A stretch of 64,000 nucleotides of DNA from Planococcus citreus (GCF_003664125.1 NZ_RCCP01000001.1:124001-188000); one strand, 5' to 3'; positions 1 through 9,397 are shown, counted from the stretch's first letter. The notes: a model not told the origin generated them from the sequence alone. Numbers and translations are program-made.

Positions 1-29
1 TTCGAATTCTCTAATAAAAACAAAAATAA

Positions 30-620
30 TCACTTATTTTCAGTGTTTTCATCCAGAATTTTTTGAATACTGGCCATGATGGCTTCTGTCACTTCTTCTG
101 CGGAAGCTTTTCGTTCGCGATAAGGGTCCATCAAAATCGGGTCGCCGTAGACTACTTTCACTTTCCCAAACGGCTTATATGGCCCGATGATGGCGCATGG
201 CATGACGTCTGCATTGCCGCGAAGGGCAAAGAACCCGGCGCCGCTCAAGCCTTTTTTCAATACGCCGTCAGTCGAACGTGTACCTTCTGGAAACAGCCCG
301 ACGACTTCCCCGCCCTTCAGCAATTTCAACGCCGTCCGCAGTGCTTCCCTGTCACTCATCCCGCGTTTCACCGGGAAGGCGTTGACCTTCGGCAGGATCG
401 AACCGAGCACCGGCGCTTTGAACAATTCTTCTTTCGCCATGAAATGAACGGTTCTCGGAGCGGTCATGCCGACTACCGGCGGGTCGAGTGCATGGATGTG
501 ATTACTGCAAAGAAGCACTCCGCCTGTTTTCGGGAACTTTTCAGTTCCGCTGACCTGGAAACGATACATCGGGCTCAGCGCAGTCTTTACGAGCGTTTTC
601 CCTACTGCATACAAATTCAT
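30..620 (-). CDS. plsC: 1-acyl-sn-glycerol-3-phosphate acyltransferase, PlsC family
   Basis: Transfers an acyl chain to lysophosphatidic acid to make phosphatidic acid at the cytoplasmic face of the membrane. The 196-residue protein carries the acyltransferase H-x4-D motif (HIHALD, residues 41-46) and the substrate-binding FPEGTRS block near residues 110-116, and its length is typical of the short bacterial PlsC enzymes. The ATG at 620 overlaps the cmk stop codon (ATGA), so translation is probably coupled to cmk. In B. subtilis rpsA (ypfD) lies close to cmk; here the window ends first. The family is clear; whether it is the main PlsC or an accessory paralogue cannot be told from sequence. Confidence 0.9.
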   Translation of the reverse strand: MNLYAVGKTLVKTALSPMYRFQVSGTEKFPKTGGVLLCSNHIHALDPPVVGMTAPRTVHFMAKEELFKAPVLGSILPKVNAFPVKRGMSDREALRTALKLLKGGEVVGLFPEGTRSTDGVLKKGLSGAGFFALRGNADVMPCAIIGPYKPFGKVKVVYGDPILMDPYRERKASAEEVTEAIMASIQKILDENTENK

Positions 621-1297
621 GATGCCATCAGCCTCTCTTCCGCTAATTTCAAGATGGCTTCCGCCGCTTCTGCGATTGTCAAAGGAGTCGTATCTAAGAA
701 CACGGCATCATGTGCTTGCTTTAAAGGCGCAACTTCACGCTCGGAATCCATCTTGTCGCGCATGGCGATTTCCTCCTGCAGCTCGACAAGCGGCGTCAAG
801 ATATCGCGTTTTTTATTTTCCTCAAAGCGGCGTCTTGCGCGTTCTTCGACCGTGGCCGACATAAACACTTTAAGTGCAGCGTTCGGCAAGACATGCGTGC
901 CGATGTCGCGGCCATCCATGACGACGCCGCGATCTTCAGCCAGTTTCTGTTGAAGCTCGACCATACGCTTTCTGACCAGTTCGTGGGCAGCCATTTCGGA
1001 CACGGCCTTCGTCACGTACTGGGAGCGGATCGCTTCCGAGACATCTTCTCCGTCGAGCAGCACTTTCTGTCCCCCTTCTACCGGGATCAAATCGATTTCA
1101 GTTGCCTCAAGCAAAGCTCCGGCTTCTTCATTGCTCGCCAGATTAATGCCTGCGTTCAACGCCTTCAGCGTGATGGCGCGGTACATCGCGCCAGTATCGA
1201 TATAAATATAGCCCAATTTTTCTGCCACTATTTTAGCGATCGTGCTCTTGCCCGCAGCAGCCGGCCCATCAATCGCGATTTGTATAGCTTTCGTCAA
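617..1297 (-). CDS. cmk: Cytidylate kinase
   Basis: Phosphorylates CMP and dCMP with ATP in pyrimidine nucleotide recycling. The N-terminus has the P-loop GPAAAGKST and the conserved DTGAMYRAIT segment; MDGRDIGT, further on, is the nucleotide-monophosphate site. I chose a TTG start at 1297 because a GAGGTG ribosome site sits six bases before it; an in-frame GTG at 1306 lies inside that site and has no spacing of its own. The product is about 226 residues, normal for bacterial Cmk. It overlaps plsC by four bases, indicating a two-gene operon. In B. subtilis sleB, ypeB, ypfA and ypfB lie between this gene and prsW; none is present here. Confidence 0.95.
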   Translation of the reverse strand: MTKAIQIAIDGPAAAGKSTIAKIVAEKLGYIYIDTGAMYRAITLKALNAGINLASNEEAGALLEATEIDLIPVEGGQKVLLDGEDVSEAIRSQYVTKAVSEMAAHELVRKRMVELQQKLAEDRGVVMDGRDIGTHVLPNAALKVFMSATVEERARRRFEENKKRDILTPLVELQEEIAMRDKMDSEREVAPLKQAHDAVFLDTTPLTIAEAAEAILKLAEERLMAS

Positions 1298-1403
1298 AAC
1301 AGTCACCTCATCTTATGTAATGATTTTATTTTATCACAATATGCAACAGGTTTTGGGCAAAATCAAAGCGCCTGGCGAATAGTTCAGAAGCCAAAGCAGC
1401 ACA

Positions 1404-1431
1404 AAAAGAAAAAGCCCTCCAGCGGAAGGCT
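1404..1431 (-). terminator. Rho-independent terminator after prsW
   Basis: On the minus strand an 8-bp GC-rich stem (AGCCTTCC pairing with GGAGGGCT, one G-U pair) with a 3-base loop is followed by a U-rich run. It begins 11 bases past the prsW stop codon. Confidence 0.8.
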
Positions 1432-1441
1432 TATGATCTAA

Positions 1442-2116
1442 TCAACTAGGGGTGTGCTTATGGTAATGGCTGACCGATAACTGGTGGGCTTGGCGAACTT
1501 TGCGCAAACCGAACCACCACAAGAACAGCATGAACGGGACAGCGCCGTACAATAGATTATCGTAGGCGTAAAGAGAAGCATTATAGGCGATGTGCAAAAG
1601 TGCCCCCGCAAATAAAGCCGCCACAAGCCACCATTTGCTCTCCCTTTTTTCGGTGAATTTCGCTTTTCCGTAATAAAAGCCCATGACTACACCGAATAAG
1701 GCATGGCTTGACACTGGCAGGAATGCCCGCAGGAAAGCTGCGCCTAGCCCGAACTCCAGTAGATATAAAATATTTTCGACTGTGGCGAACCCGAGCGATA
1801 AACTCGCGCCGTATAAAATCCCGTCGTACGGGTCTTCAAAATCGATATGGCGGAATACTGCCGCAAGCAGGACGATCCACTTAAAGAATTCTTCCAACAA
1901 ACTCGAGAACAAGACGGATTTCACGAAGGTGTTCTGGAAGACATTTTCAGCTTCAAACACATATTGGATAAACAGAATAGGGAATGTCAGAAGAGCGCCG
2001 TATAAAAAGCAATGAAAGATCAGTTTCGACGGTTCTCCTGCAAATTGATCACGCAAATAAAAATAACTGAACAATGCGAGCCCGGGCGCAATAGCTACCG
2101 TCAACAGCTCTAACAT
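1442..2116 (-). CDS. prsW: PrsW family intramembrane protease
   Basis: Polytopic membrane protein of 224 residues with several hydrophobic helices and the family motif EEFFKW near residues 70-75, followed by the VENILYLLE and HALFGVVMGF blocks. In B. subtilis PrsW makes the first cut in the anti-sigma factor RsiW, releasing sigma-W after envelope stress. An ATG at 2116 follows a strong GGAGGAGG site. The gene sits between ansA and cmk, the ypdC position of B. subtilis. The window also has a sigma-W-type promoter at floT and the ECF pair sigX/rsiX, but sigW and rsiW are not here, so its substrate is inferred only from the family. Confidence 0.88.
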   Translation of the reverse strand: MLELLTVAIAPGLALFSYFYLRDQFAGEPSKLIFHCFLYGALLTFPILFIQYVFEAENVFQNTFVKSVLFSSLLEEFFKWIVLLAAVFRHIDFEDPYDGILYGASLSLGFATVENILYLLEFGLGAAFLRAFLPVSSHALFGVVMGFYYGKAKFTEKRESKWWLVAALFAGALLHIAYNASLYAYDNLLYGAVPFMLFLWWFGLRKVRQAHQLSVSHYHKHTPS

Positions 2117-2145
2117 AGACGCCCTCCTCCATTCAGACGGTGCTG

Positions 2146-3117
2146 TTAAATTTCAAACGCTTCCTTGTCGATTTCCTCATTGCCCGACAGCAGGATTGCC
2201 AATTTGATGCGCGCTTTCTTGCTGTCGTAGTCACTGCCCAAAATGACACCGCGCGTCAGCAAATCGTGAGCGCTTCCGGGATAGCTGTAAGCCGGATAGG
2301 CATTGCCTTCTTCGGCGCTCGTCGTCAACACGACGGGGATGCCGGATTTCACGGCGCGTTCGACCGCCTCCACCATATGGGGTGATATCTGTCCGCGGCC
2401 AGCCGCTTCTAGGACGATGCCTTTCGATCCGCTTTCAGCCAGCATATCGACAATTGATCCTTCTTGGCCTGAATAGCATTTGACGATATCGACGCGCGGC
2501 ATCCCTCCTGGCACGCGATGCACTTCACGCAGCACCGGCTTTTGGTAGATGCGGACCTTATCGTTATCGATGATGCCCAAATAGCCATGGCCAAATGAAT
2601 CGAAGCCCTGCAAATTGCTGGCATGCACTTTCTTGACGTATTTCGCACTGTAGATCCGCTCATTGAAGACGACGACTGTCCCAACGCCTTTGATCACCGG
2701 ATCGACAGCCACGTAAATCGAGTTGCGCAAATTGGAGTAGACATCCGTTCCGACTGCTTCTGGCGCACGCTGGCTTCCTGTCACTACGACCGTCCGCTCA
2801 TCGCCAACAGTCAAGTCCAGGAAATAGGACGTTTCTTCCAAGGTGTCAGTGCCATGCGTGACGACGACGCCCTCCACTTCCGGGTCTTCCATTTCTTTCA
2901 AAATCGCTTCCTTAACGATATTCATTTCATCGAAGCCGATATGCATGCTTGGCAATTGATAGACATCGATCACTTTCACTTCGATTTCAGCCGGCAATTG
3001 GCAAAGCTCCGCCAAATCTTTTCCTGAAATGGCGCCGGATTTCAGCAAGCCATCGTCTGAAATGGCTTTACTTGCAATGGTTCCTCCTGTCGTAATTAAC
3101 GATACTTTCTTTTTCAT
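2146..3117 (-). CDS. ansA: L-asparaginase, type I
   Basis: Hydrolyses asparagine to aspartate and ammonia in the cytoplasm. The 323-residue protein has the catalytic N-terminal TTGGTIAS motif (first nucleophilic threonine) and the second catalytic block VVTHGTDTLEET near residues 86-97, with no signal peptide, which fits the cytoplasmic type I class. Length is normal. An ATG at 3117 follows GAGGTG. It lies between ypdA and prsW, transcribed the same way with short gaps, so these genes may share a transcript. Confidence 0.93.
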   Translation of the reverse strand: MKKKVSLITTGGTIASKAISDDGLLKSGAISGKDLAELCQLPAEIEVKVIDVYQLPSMHIGFDEMNIVKEAILKEMEDPEVEGVVVTHGTDTLEETSYFLDLTVGDERTVVVTGSQRAPEAVGTDVYSNLRNSIYVAVDPVIKGVGTVVVFNERIYSAKYVKKVHASNLQGFDSFGHGYLGIIDNDKVRIYQKPVLREVHRVPGGMPRVDIVKCYSGQEGSIVDMLAESGSKGIVLEAAGRGQISPHMVEAVERAVKSGIPVVLTTSAEEGNAYPAYSYPGSAHDLLTRGVILGSDYDSKKARIKLAILLSGNEEIDKEAFEI

Positions 3118-3138
3118 GATGCACCTCTTTTGGATAAT

Positions 3139-4119
3139 CTAGTCTGTTGAATTTTTAAGCGCTTGTTTTTTCGCAATCGCCGCTGCGATTTGCTGGCCAT
3201 GGAAACGGCCATTCTCGATAAAGATTTCATTGGCGTTGTTACCGGCCGCGATGACACCAGCGATAAACAAATCCTCGACATTGGTTTCCATCGTTTCCTC
3301 ATTGAAGGATGGTCTGCCGCTTGCCACATCGATGTCGATTCCCATCTGACGGAGGAATTGGTGATCCGGATGATAGCCGATCATGGCGAAGACAAAATCA
3401 TTCGCAAAGGTTTCTTTCGTATCATTCACGGTCAGTTCCACTTCATCTTCACGAATCTCGTCGACGATGGAATCGAACAGCATGGTAATTTCACCTTGGC
3501 GCACGAGCCCGTCGAACTCCGGCAAAATCCACGGCTTGACACTTTTCGAATAGCTCGTGCCGTGATAAGACACCGTCACCCGGCTGCCAGCTTTATGCAG
3601 CTCAAGCGCTGCATCTACCGCCGAATTCTTGCCGCCGATCACCAACACGTCACGGTCGAAATATGGATGTCCTTCCTTGAAATAATGCATCACTTTCGGC
3701 AAGTCCGCACCCGGCACCTCTAGCTTGTTCGGGTGGTCGTAATAGCCTGTTGCCACTACGACATATTTCGCCTTGTAATCATTTTTGGTCGTTTTCACGA
3801 GAAAGCCGTCCGATTGTTCGATCGATAAGGCCGTTTCGTACGCCCGCACATCCAACGCGTGCCGCTTCACCACTTCCCGGTAATAAACGAGCGCTTGATT
3901 GCGCTTCGGCTTGCGGTCTTCGGTAATGAAGGGCACATCCCCGATCGATAATTTTTCGCTGCTGCTGAAAAACGTCTGGTGCGTCGGGTAATGATAGATG
4001 GCGTTGACAATATTCCCTTTTTCGAGAATGACGGGGTGCAGGCCCATTCTCTGTATTTCGATGGCGGCCGATAAACCGCACGGCCCGCCTCCTATGATGA
4101 TGACATCTGCATGTTCCAT
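3139..4119 (-). CDS. ypdA: YpdA family FAD-dependent bacillithiol disulfide reductase
   Basis: Two-dinucleotide-fold flavoprotein of about 326 residues. The N-terminus has the FAD-binding GGGPCGLSAA motif and the middle has an NADPH-binding VIGGKNSAVDAA motif. YpdA proteins reduce oxidised bacillithiol in Firmicutes together with bacilliredoxins. I set the start at the ATG at 4119, giving MEHADVIIIGG directly before the Rossmann fold and preceded by AGGAG; upstream in-frame codons would overlap the neighbouring gene with no homologous sequence. It has the same place as ypdA of B. subtilis, but mecB (ypbH) and gudB, which separate it from ypbG there, are missing. Confidence 0.9.
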   Translation of the reverse strand: MEHADVIIIGGGPCGLSAAIEIQRMGLHPVILEKGNIVNAIYHYPTHQTFFSSSEKLSIGDVPFITEDRKPKRNQALVYYREVVKRHALDVRAYETALSIEQSDGFLVKTTKNDYKAKYVVVATGYYDHPNKLEVPGADLPKVMHYFKEGHPYFDRDVLVIGGKNSAVDAALELHKAGSRVTVSYHGTSYSKSVKPWILPEFDGLVRQGEITMLFDSIVDEIREDEVELTVNDTKETFANDFVFAMIGYHPDHQFLRQMGIDIDVASGRPSFNEETMETNVEDLFIAGVIAAGNNANEIFIENGRFHGQQIAAAIAKKQALKNSTD

Positions 4120-4153
4120 TTCAACCACTCCTGTAATAATGTCCATATCCATC

Positions 4154-4942
4154 TTAGCCGATTGAAGAGCTTTGTGCCAAATGCTTCCTGCCTGGTGAAG
4201 GGTGAATTTCAAGCACATGGTATTCTGCTTTTGCGCCGAGCCGGAGCGGCAAAGTCGTCGTGCCGAACCCGTTGCTGATGAGTTCGGTAATTCCTCCCGA
4301 CACAGTCAAAGAGCCCCGGTCGAATATCCCGTATGGTCCCAGCCTAATTTGTCCGCCGTGTGTATGACCGGCAATCAACAGGCTGACTGGATAATGTTGT
4401 TTTACGTGCTTAAAGACAAAAGGCGTATGCGAGATGAAAATGACGGAATCGCCTTTCTCGACAGTGCGGAAAGCATTTTCAACACTATGCTCCCGAAAAG
4501 CGAAATAATCGATTCCGGTCAATTTAAGCTTAGCATTGCCGAACAATTCAACAGATTCATCATCAAGGATAGTAGCGTCTTGTTCTTCGAGCAACGCCCT
4601 TAATCGCTCTTCGCCGATTTCCCTGTCGTTGTTTCCGAATACATAATATACCGGAGCAAGTTCAGTTAGAATCCGCAAGTTTTCGCGGATGCGTCGTTCC
4701 GGAACCCCCCGTTCGACAAAATCCCCACCGATGACAACGAGATCGACTTGATCGTTGAACATATCAGGCCGAAGCTCGCGCCGGTGAACGTCGGAAATGA
4801 ACAGCAGTTTAAAAGGAGAAAACTCAGCGTCTCCCAACAAGCGGATGACCGCGGTCTCTTTATGCTCACTATGGGCGGAGCGGAACATCCATGCCAGTAA
4901 AACCAAGCCCGCTAATATAATACGTAAAATCCACTTCATCAT
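4154..4942 (-). CDS. Membrane-anchored metallophosphoesterase, YpbG-like
   Basis: Calcineurin-like phosphoesterase of about 262 residues with one N-terminal hydrophobic anchor. All dimetal motifs are visible: ISDVH, GGDF, GNND, SHTP and GHTHGGQ, in the family order. The substrate is unknown; relatives act on nucleotides or lipid pyrophosphates. Several start codons are possible (ATG at 4948, 4942, 4939); 4942 has the best spacing from AAAGGA. It sits where B. subtilis has ypbG, between ypdA and the ypbE-like LysM gene. Confidence 0.85.
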   Translation of the reverse strand: MMKWILRIILAGLVLLAWMFRSAHSEHKETAVIRLLGDAEFSPFKLLFISDVHRRELRPDMFNDQVDLVVIGGDFVERGVPERRIRENLRILTELAPVYYVFGNNDREIGEERLRALLEEQDATILDDESVELFGNAKLKLTGIDYFAFREHSVENAFRTVEKGDSVIFISHTPFVFKHVKQHYPVSLLIAGHTHGGQIRLGPYGIFDRGSLTVSGGITELISNGFGTTTLPLRLGAKAEYHVLEIHPSPGRKHLAQSSSIG

Positions 4943-4962
4943 GTACATCCTTTCCGAAGCAA

Positions 4963-4990
4963 CAAAAAAACATAAGCTGCGCTTATGTTT
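4963..4990 (-). terminator. Terminator between CBS gene and phosphoesterase
   Basis: ACATAAGC and GCTTATGT form a perfect 8-bp stem with a 3-base loop, followed on the minus strand by a run of seven T. It ends the CBS-protein transcript. Confidence 0.8.
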
Positions 4991-5008
4991 TCCTGTTCAA
5001 GCCGCTAT

Positions 5009-5638
5009 TCAATCTTCAGTGATATCTAGAATACGGAAGCCGGATTTTTCCAGTTCCTTCGTGAACTTGTCGATATTGTTCTTTTTCTTCACTTTCAAAA
5101 CGATGCGGCGCACCATTTTGTCGGTTTCATCGAAAGTAACCAGTGAAACGACGGATTCTTTATGTTTTTCAATGATTTCACCTAGCCGGCCAATGCGGCC
5201 TTCTGATTCGACCGATGTAACGGTGATGCGAACCCCTGATTGCTTCATGCCGAATGCACTTTGCAATTGGTTAACAACATCAAAGCGGGTGACGATTCCG
5301 AGAAACTTCTCTTCGTCGACGACAGCGATAATAGGGAAATCACGTAATTCGACTAAGGCTTTTTCATACACATCGTCGATATTCAAGTACACATCCTGGT
5401 TGACCATGATATCTTTCACTTTTGTCGAACGCACAAACTCGTCTTTCTGGGCATCCGAATAGAAGAACGCACGGTATGCATGATACCAGGTAAAGATCCC
5501 TTTGAATTGGTCGCCATCGACGACAGGCAATGCATCAATGGAATGCTGCTCCAATAGCTTGAGCCCTTTTTCCATCGTATCTTCCGGTGTTACCGTAAAA
5601 CATCTTTCTTTTTTCACTAATGCACTTTTGACAAACAT
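5009..5638 (-). CDS. Two-CBS-domain protein with C-terminal ACT-like region
   Basis: A 209-residue soluble protein. Residues 8-60 and about 75-125 form a pair of CBS motifs (DALPVVDGDQFKGIFTW and FPIIAVVDEEKFLGIVTR), a module that binds adenine nucleotides as an energy or second-messenger sensor. Residues 135-205 (VRITVTSVESEGRIGRLGEI and onward) resemble an ACT fold, the AcuB-like layout. No catalytic domain is attached. It has its own terminator and an AGAGGTG ribosome site. In B. subtilis this stretch carries gudB and mecB instead. Ligand and target are unknown. Confidence 0.8.
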   Translation of the reverse strand: MFVKSALVKKERCFTVTPEDTMEKGLKLLEQHSIDALPVVDGDQFKGIFTWYHAYRAFFYSDAQKDEFVRSTKVKDIMVNQDVYLNIDDVYEKALVELRDFPIIAVVDEEKFLGIVTRFDVVNQLQSAFGMKQSGVRITVTSVESEGRIGRLGEIIEKHKESVVSLVTFDETDKMVRRIVLKVKKKNNIDKFTKELEKSGFRILDITED

Positions 5639-5699
5639 TCGCTCACCTCTTTTTAGATTCTTCCTACCTTTTCCCTAACAGGAGGCATTTAATCCCGCC

Positions 5700-6452
5700 T
5701 TAAGGCAAAATCAATGTTTGTCCGGGGCTGATATCGTTAGATGCCAATCCATTCGCCTGTTTGATCTTCTCAACAGCGGCGGCTGCACCGCTCGCACCGT
5801 AATTATTGACGGCAATACGGTAAAGCGTTTCACTCGATTGGACGGTTACCGTCTTGCCACCGGCAGTCGGTGTTTCTTCCTGCTCTTGTTGCTGCTCTTT
5901 TTCTTTTTCTTCAGCTTGCGCACGTTGTTCGGCTTCGGCTTTTGCTTTCGCTTCAGCTTCCTCACGCGCTTTTTGTTCTGCCAGCGCCTTTTCCTGGGCT
6001 TTTTTCTCTGCTTGCTGTTCAGCGGCCGCCAGCTCTTTCTCTTTCGCTTCTGCAGCCGCCTTTTCTTCACGTTCACGTGCTTTTTCTTTCAGCTCTTTCT
6101 GTTCTTGTGCTTCTTTTGCTTTGGCGTTTTTCTTTTCTTCTTCGTCTTTCTCCTCGTCGTCTGCAGCAGCAAGTACCGTGCTGTCAGAAGGCGGCTGGGA
6201 GTTCAGTTCAAAGCTCACTTCATTTTCGTTTGTTTTGGCAGTTAGCGTGTCATCCGGTTCATAGTAAAACGCAACATAAATCAACAAAGTGACCGGAATC
6301 AAGATAAAGATAAAAAACAAAGAAGGCAATAATAAGCCCCTGCTTTTCGGCTTGGGCATTTGGCGTGCGCGCCTCGTCAATTCTGCCATGCGTTCCTGTG
6401 ACAATTCCTGGCGATTCTTTTCCATTGATTCATGATAATTATCGTTTCCCAT
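5700..6452 (-). CDS. Membrane-anchored LysM protein, YpbE-like
   Basis: 250-residue protein with a charged cytoplasmic N-terminus, one membrane helix (about residues 42-62), a long Ala/Glu/Lys/Gln-rich segment (about residues 95-190, predicted coiled coil) and a C-terminal LysM domain starting at TVTVQSSETLYRIA and ending in GQTLILP. LysM binds peptidoglycan, so it probably links membrane and wall. It matches the place and layout of ypbE beside recQ in B. subtilis. The low-complexity segment creates long spurious open frames on the other strand. An AGGGG site precedes the ATG. Confidence 0.85.
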   Translation of the reverse strand: MGNDNYHESMEKNRQELSQERMAELTRRARQMPKPKSRGLLLPSLFFIFILIPVTLLIYVAFYYEPDDTLTAKTNENEVSFELNSQPPSDSTVLAAADDEEKDEEEKKNAKAKEAQEQKELKEKAREREEKAAAEAKEKELAAAEQQAEKKAQEKALAEQKAREEAEAKAKAEAEQRAQAEEKEKEQQQEQEETPTAGGKTVTVQSSETLYRIAVNNYGASGAAAAVEKIKQANGLASNDISPGQTLILP

Positions 6453-6532
6453 TTCACGACTACCCCTATCTGTACTAATATATCTATTATGACGAAAAAA
6501 GGCTTATTTGTAAATAATAGAAATAGAGATTT

Positions 6533-7960
6533 TCATATAGGAAGAAGGACCTTCAAACGCTCTTTCCAAGAGCCTTGTGGCGATGCTTTTGGCTCGCTTC
6601 GACTACCTTTGAACAGGCTGTGGTCAATCCCATGGAAACTGCAGCAATTAGGCGGTATAGCAGGGTTTTCTTGATCGAAGCTCATGCTGATGTATTGCCG
6701 GATGCAGCCGCTTGAATGAACCAGCCCGCGGACGGAAGCCGCTTGCCGTTGTTTTTCTTTTTTCAATTGCTCGATCTGGTTCAATGTGCCTTCAAGGGGC
6801 AGACGCTCACGCCAATAGGAAATGATGCGATACGCTGTCTCCCTCATCATCCCCTGCTCAATCAATTGCTTCGCTTCTTCCCCGCGCTCATAGATCAGCT
6901 CGATTTCATGGCGTTCGGGCAAATCATCCATGATCAAACTCTCCACTAGCCGCTCGTCGCCGGCGGCATACAATAAAGTCGCAAGTGAAGGCAAGGAATC
7001 CCGACCAGCACGCCCGACTTCCTGGACATATCCTTCTATTGAAGAAGGCAATTGGAAATGGATGACGTGCCGGATATCAGGAATATGGACCCCCATGCCG
7101 AACGCATTGGTCGCACATACCCACTCCAGCTCCTTATTGGCAAATTGCTGTTGCACAAAAATACGGTCCTGCTGTTCCATTCCACCATGGTAAAATGCCG
7201 CACGGATGCCGAGTGCGAGGATACGCTCCGCCAATTCCTGCGATTTCCGGCGTGTTCCGGCATAAATGATCCCAGGTCCGGCATATGTTGACACCAAATT
7301 CAATAGTTCTTCCAATTTGTCACTATCATTGTCGAATTTGCGAATGTCGTAACTGATGTTCTTTCGGTCCATCGGATGTGAATAGACGAATGGGTCACTC
7401 AATTTTAAGTAACGTTTGATTTCATCTGTGACTTTATCGGTCGCCGTTGCGGTTAGCGCCAAAGTTTGCGGATTGCCAAGCTTTGGCAGAACCTCTGCAA
7501 TGCGCAAATAATCCGGGCGAAAATCGAAGCCCCACTGAGAAATGCAATGGGCTTCATCCGCGACTAGCAGCGAGATGCCTAGTGATTTCAATTTGCCGAG
7601 CACATACGGCTGTACAAGCATCTCGGGAGCCACGAAGATGAATTTATAATTACCGAGCGTGTTCCACGCCCTTTCGCGATCTTCCGGTTTCATGAAGGAA
7701 TTGATGGCAATGACCGATTTTTCCCCCATCTTCTTCAATTGGGTGACTTGGTCTTGCATCAACGATAAAAGCGGCGAAACAATGACAATGGCGCCTGGCA
7801 AGACTTTGCCAGGAAGCTGATAACACAGCGATTTCCCCATTCCGGTCGGCAGCAGCGCCAAAACGTCACGCCCCGCCAGCACTTGTTCGATCACTTGTTT
7901 TTGACCGGGGCGGAAATCCGTGTAGCCGTAAGCTTCGTATAATAGCTTTTCAAGATTCAT
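6533..7960 (-). CDS. recQ: ATP-dependent DNA helicase RecQ, short RecS-like form
   Basis: 3'-5' DNA helicase of 475 residues. Walker A is GMGKSLCYQLP (about residues 40-50), the DEAH box is VADEAHCISQWG with the RecQ-specific aromatic-rich loop following, and motif VI is QEVGRAGRDS. The protein stops soon after the zinc/winged-helix area and lacks an HRDC domain, as in RecS (ypbC) of B. subtilis. The ATG overlaps the upstream ypbB stop by four bases, so the two proteins are translationally coupled and likely act together. Confidence 0.92.
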   Translation of the reverse strand: MNLEKLLYEAYGYTDFRPGQKQVIEQVLAGRDVLALLPTGMGKSLCYQLPGKVLPGAIVIVSPLLSLMQDQVTQLKKMGEKSVIAINSFMKPEDRERAWNTLGNYKFIFVAPEMLVQPYVLGKLKSLGISLLVADEAHCISQWGFDFRPDYLRIAEVLPKLGNPQTLALTATATDKVTDEIKRYLKLSDPFVYSHPMDRKNISYDIRKFDNDSDKLEELLNLVSTYAGPGIIYAGTRRKSQELAERILALGIRAAFYHGGMEQQDRIFVQQQFANKELEWVCATNAFGMGVHIPDIRHVIHFQLPSSIEGYVQEVGRAGRDSLPSLATLLYAAGDERLVESLIMDDLPERHEIELIYERGEEAKQLIEQGMMRETAYRIISYWRERLPLEGTLNQIEQLKKEKQRQAASVRGLVHSSGCIRQYISMSFDQENPAIPPNCCSFHGIDHSLFKGSRSEPKASPQGSWKERLKVLLPI

Positions 7961-8982
7961 GTGACGCCACCTCTCATCGCCAGCGCCAACCGGATTTGAA
8001 AATAGCTGGCTTCAGGCAATCGCTCTTTAATATCCCGCAGGCGCATCGTCTTCAACTCCTTGCTGATATGATGGATCGATTGAAATAACTGCTCGTCCAT
8101 AAACGGTGCAGAGCTGAACGCTGGGTCGTTCATGGCCATCTCCACGAAATGATCCTCGATCGTACTTGTTTTCAGCTGCCGGAGCTCAGCAATCTGCTTG
8201 AGTGAAAATCCGCGTTCGGACAGATTTTGCGTCCGTTTCGCCGATTCTGTCAAGGCGGATTGCTGGATGATGCCTTCAAGCATACCCGCGAGCAATGGAT
8301 ATTCCATGCCTTCGAGCACATCCAGCCAAGCATGCATGGCTTCAACAGCCGCAATCTTTACATCTATCGGTAAAACGCCATGCTGCATGGCCAATTGATC
8401 CCAGGTGAGCCCCCCGACACCATAGCCCGACAACCGTTCCACTAGGATATCTTTATGCGTTTCGGTTGTTTTTGCCATAGCCAAGCTGGTTTCGAGCTGG
8501 TTTTTAAAAGTTTCTTGAACAGCGGATGAGCGAAAATCGACGCGTTTCAAATAAGCTTTGGCCCACGCCTGCACCGTTTCATCGGTGACGACTGGATCAA
8601 AGCGCTTTTGGCCTTGCATAAAATTGGACATCGTCTGGACCACCAACGATAGGCGCGCAAAGAACCGATTTTCATTGCCCCTGTATTTCCAGCCATTCAA
8701 GAGCGTAGGTGGAATTTCCAGATCGAATGCGGAGCGATGGAGCTGGACGCTGGTGTCATCTGGGATCAAATAGCCCTGCGCCTGCAACCTGTCAATGGAC
8801 GCTAGATACTCTTGCTTATCCAGTTTTGGGAGCACTGCAAAATAAGGATGCAACCCGAAATAGCCGATATCCTGAATCGTTTGCCCTGATTTCTTTCCTT
8901 TAATTAAATGATAAGGGGAAGATACGGTCCGTTGACCGTCTACCGCTTTCATAATTGCTAAAACGACTTCATCGAATCGCAC
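7957..8982 (-). CDS. ypbB: Helix-turn-helix protein YpbB, RecQ partner
   Basis: 341-residue protein. The GTG at 8982 has an AGGAGGG site seven bases upstream; the reading frame is open further upstream but that part reads across the divergent ferredoxin promoter and looks non-coding. The C-terminal third has a helix-turn-helix resembling the RecQ-associated HTH_40 type (ERGFSLKQIAELRQLKTSTI around residues 250-270). It is directly coupled to recQ. A role as a separately encoded DNA-binding module for the helicase is an inference from coupling and domain type. No catalytic motif is seen. Confidence 0.85.
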   Translation of the reverse strand: MRFDEVVLAIMKAVDGQRTVSSPYHLIKGKKSGQTIQDIGYFGLHPYFAVLPKLDKQEYLASIDRLQAQGYLIPDDTSVQLHRSAFDLEIPPTLLNGWKYRGNENRFFARLSLVVQTMSNFMQGQKRFDPVVTDETVQAWAKAYLKRVDFRSSAVQETFKNQLETSLAMAKTTETHKDILVERLSGYGVGGLTWDQLAMQHGVLPIDVKIAAVEAMHAWLDVLEGMEYPLLAGMLEGIIQQSALTESAKRTQNLSERGFSLKQIAELRQLKTSTIEDHFVEMAMNDPAFSSAPFMDEQLFQSIHHISKELKTMRLRDIKERLPEASYFQIRLALAMRGGVT

Positions 8983-9073
8983 TGAATTACCCTCCTGGCG
9001 GTTTTGGGTTGAAAAAATCATGAAATATCTATAGAATAAACACGATAGTATAACTGAACTTGTCCGGAGATAA

Positions 9074-9340
<267 letters not shown>

Positions 9341-9361
9341 CCAAATTTTGGTCAATAGAAA

Positions 9362-9393
9362 AAGCGGCCGGAAGAATCATCTTCCAGCCGCTT
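9362..9393. terminator. Bidirectional terminator between fer and ribU
   Basis: AAGCGGCCGGAAG pairs with CTTCCAGCCGCTT around a 6-base loop, with A-rich and T-rich flanks. It lies between convergent fer and ribU and can serve both. Confidence 0.85.
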
Positions 9394-9397
9394 CTTT

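Noticed and set aside
63-953. Open frame of 296 codons on the plus strand
   Set aside because: It runs antisense through plsC and cmk, both with clear motifs; composition is cysteine/histidine-rich as expected for a shadow frame, and no ribosome site precedes it.
5718-6292. Three overlapping plus-strand frames rich in Phe, Ser or Leu
   Set aside because: They are complements of the Ala/Glu/Lys-rich coiled-coil segment of the LysM protein; low complexity keeps all frames open.
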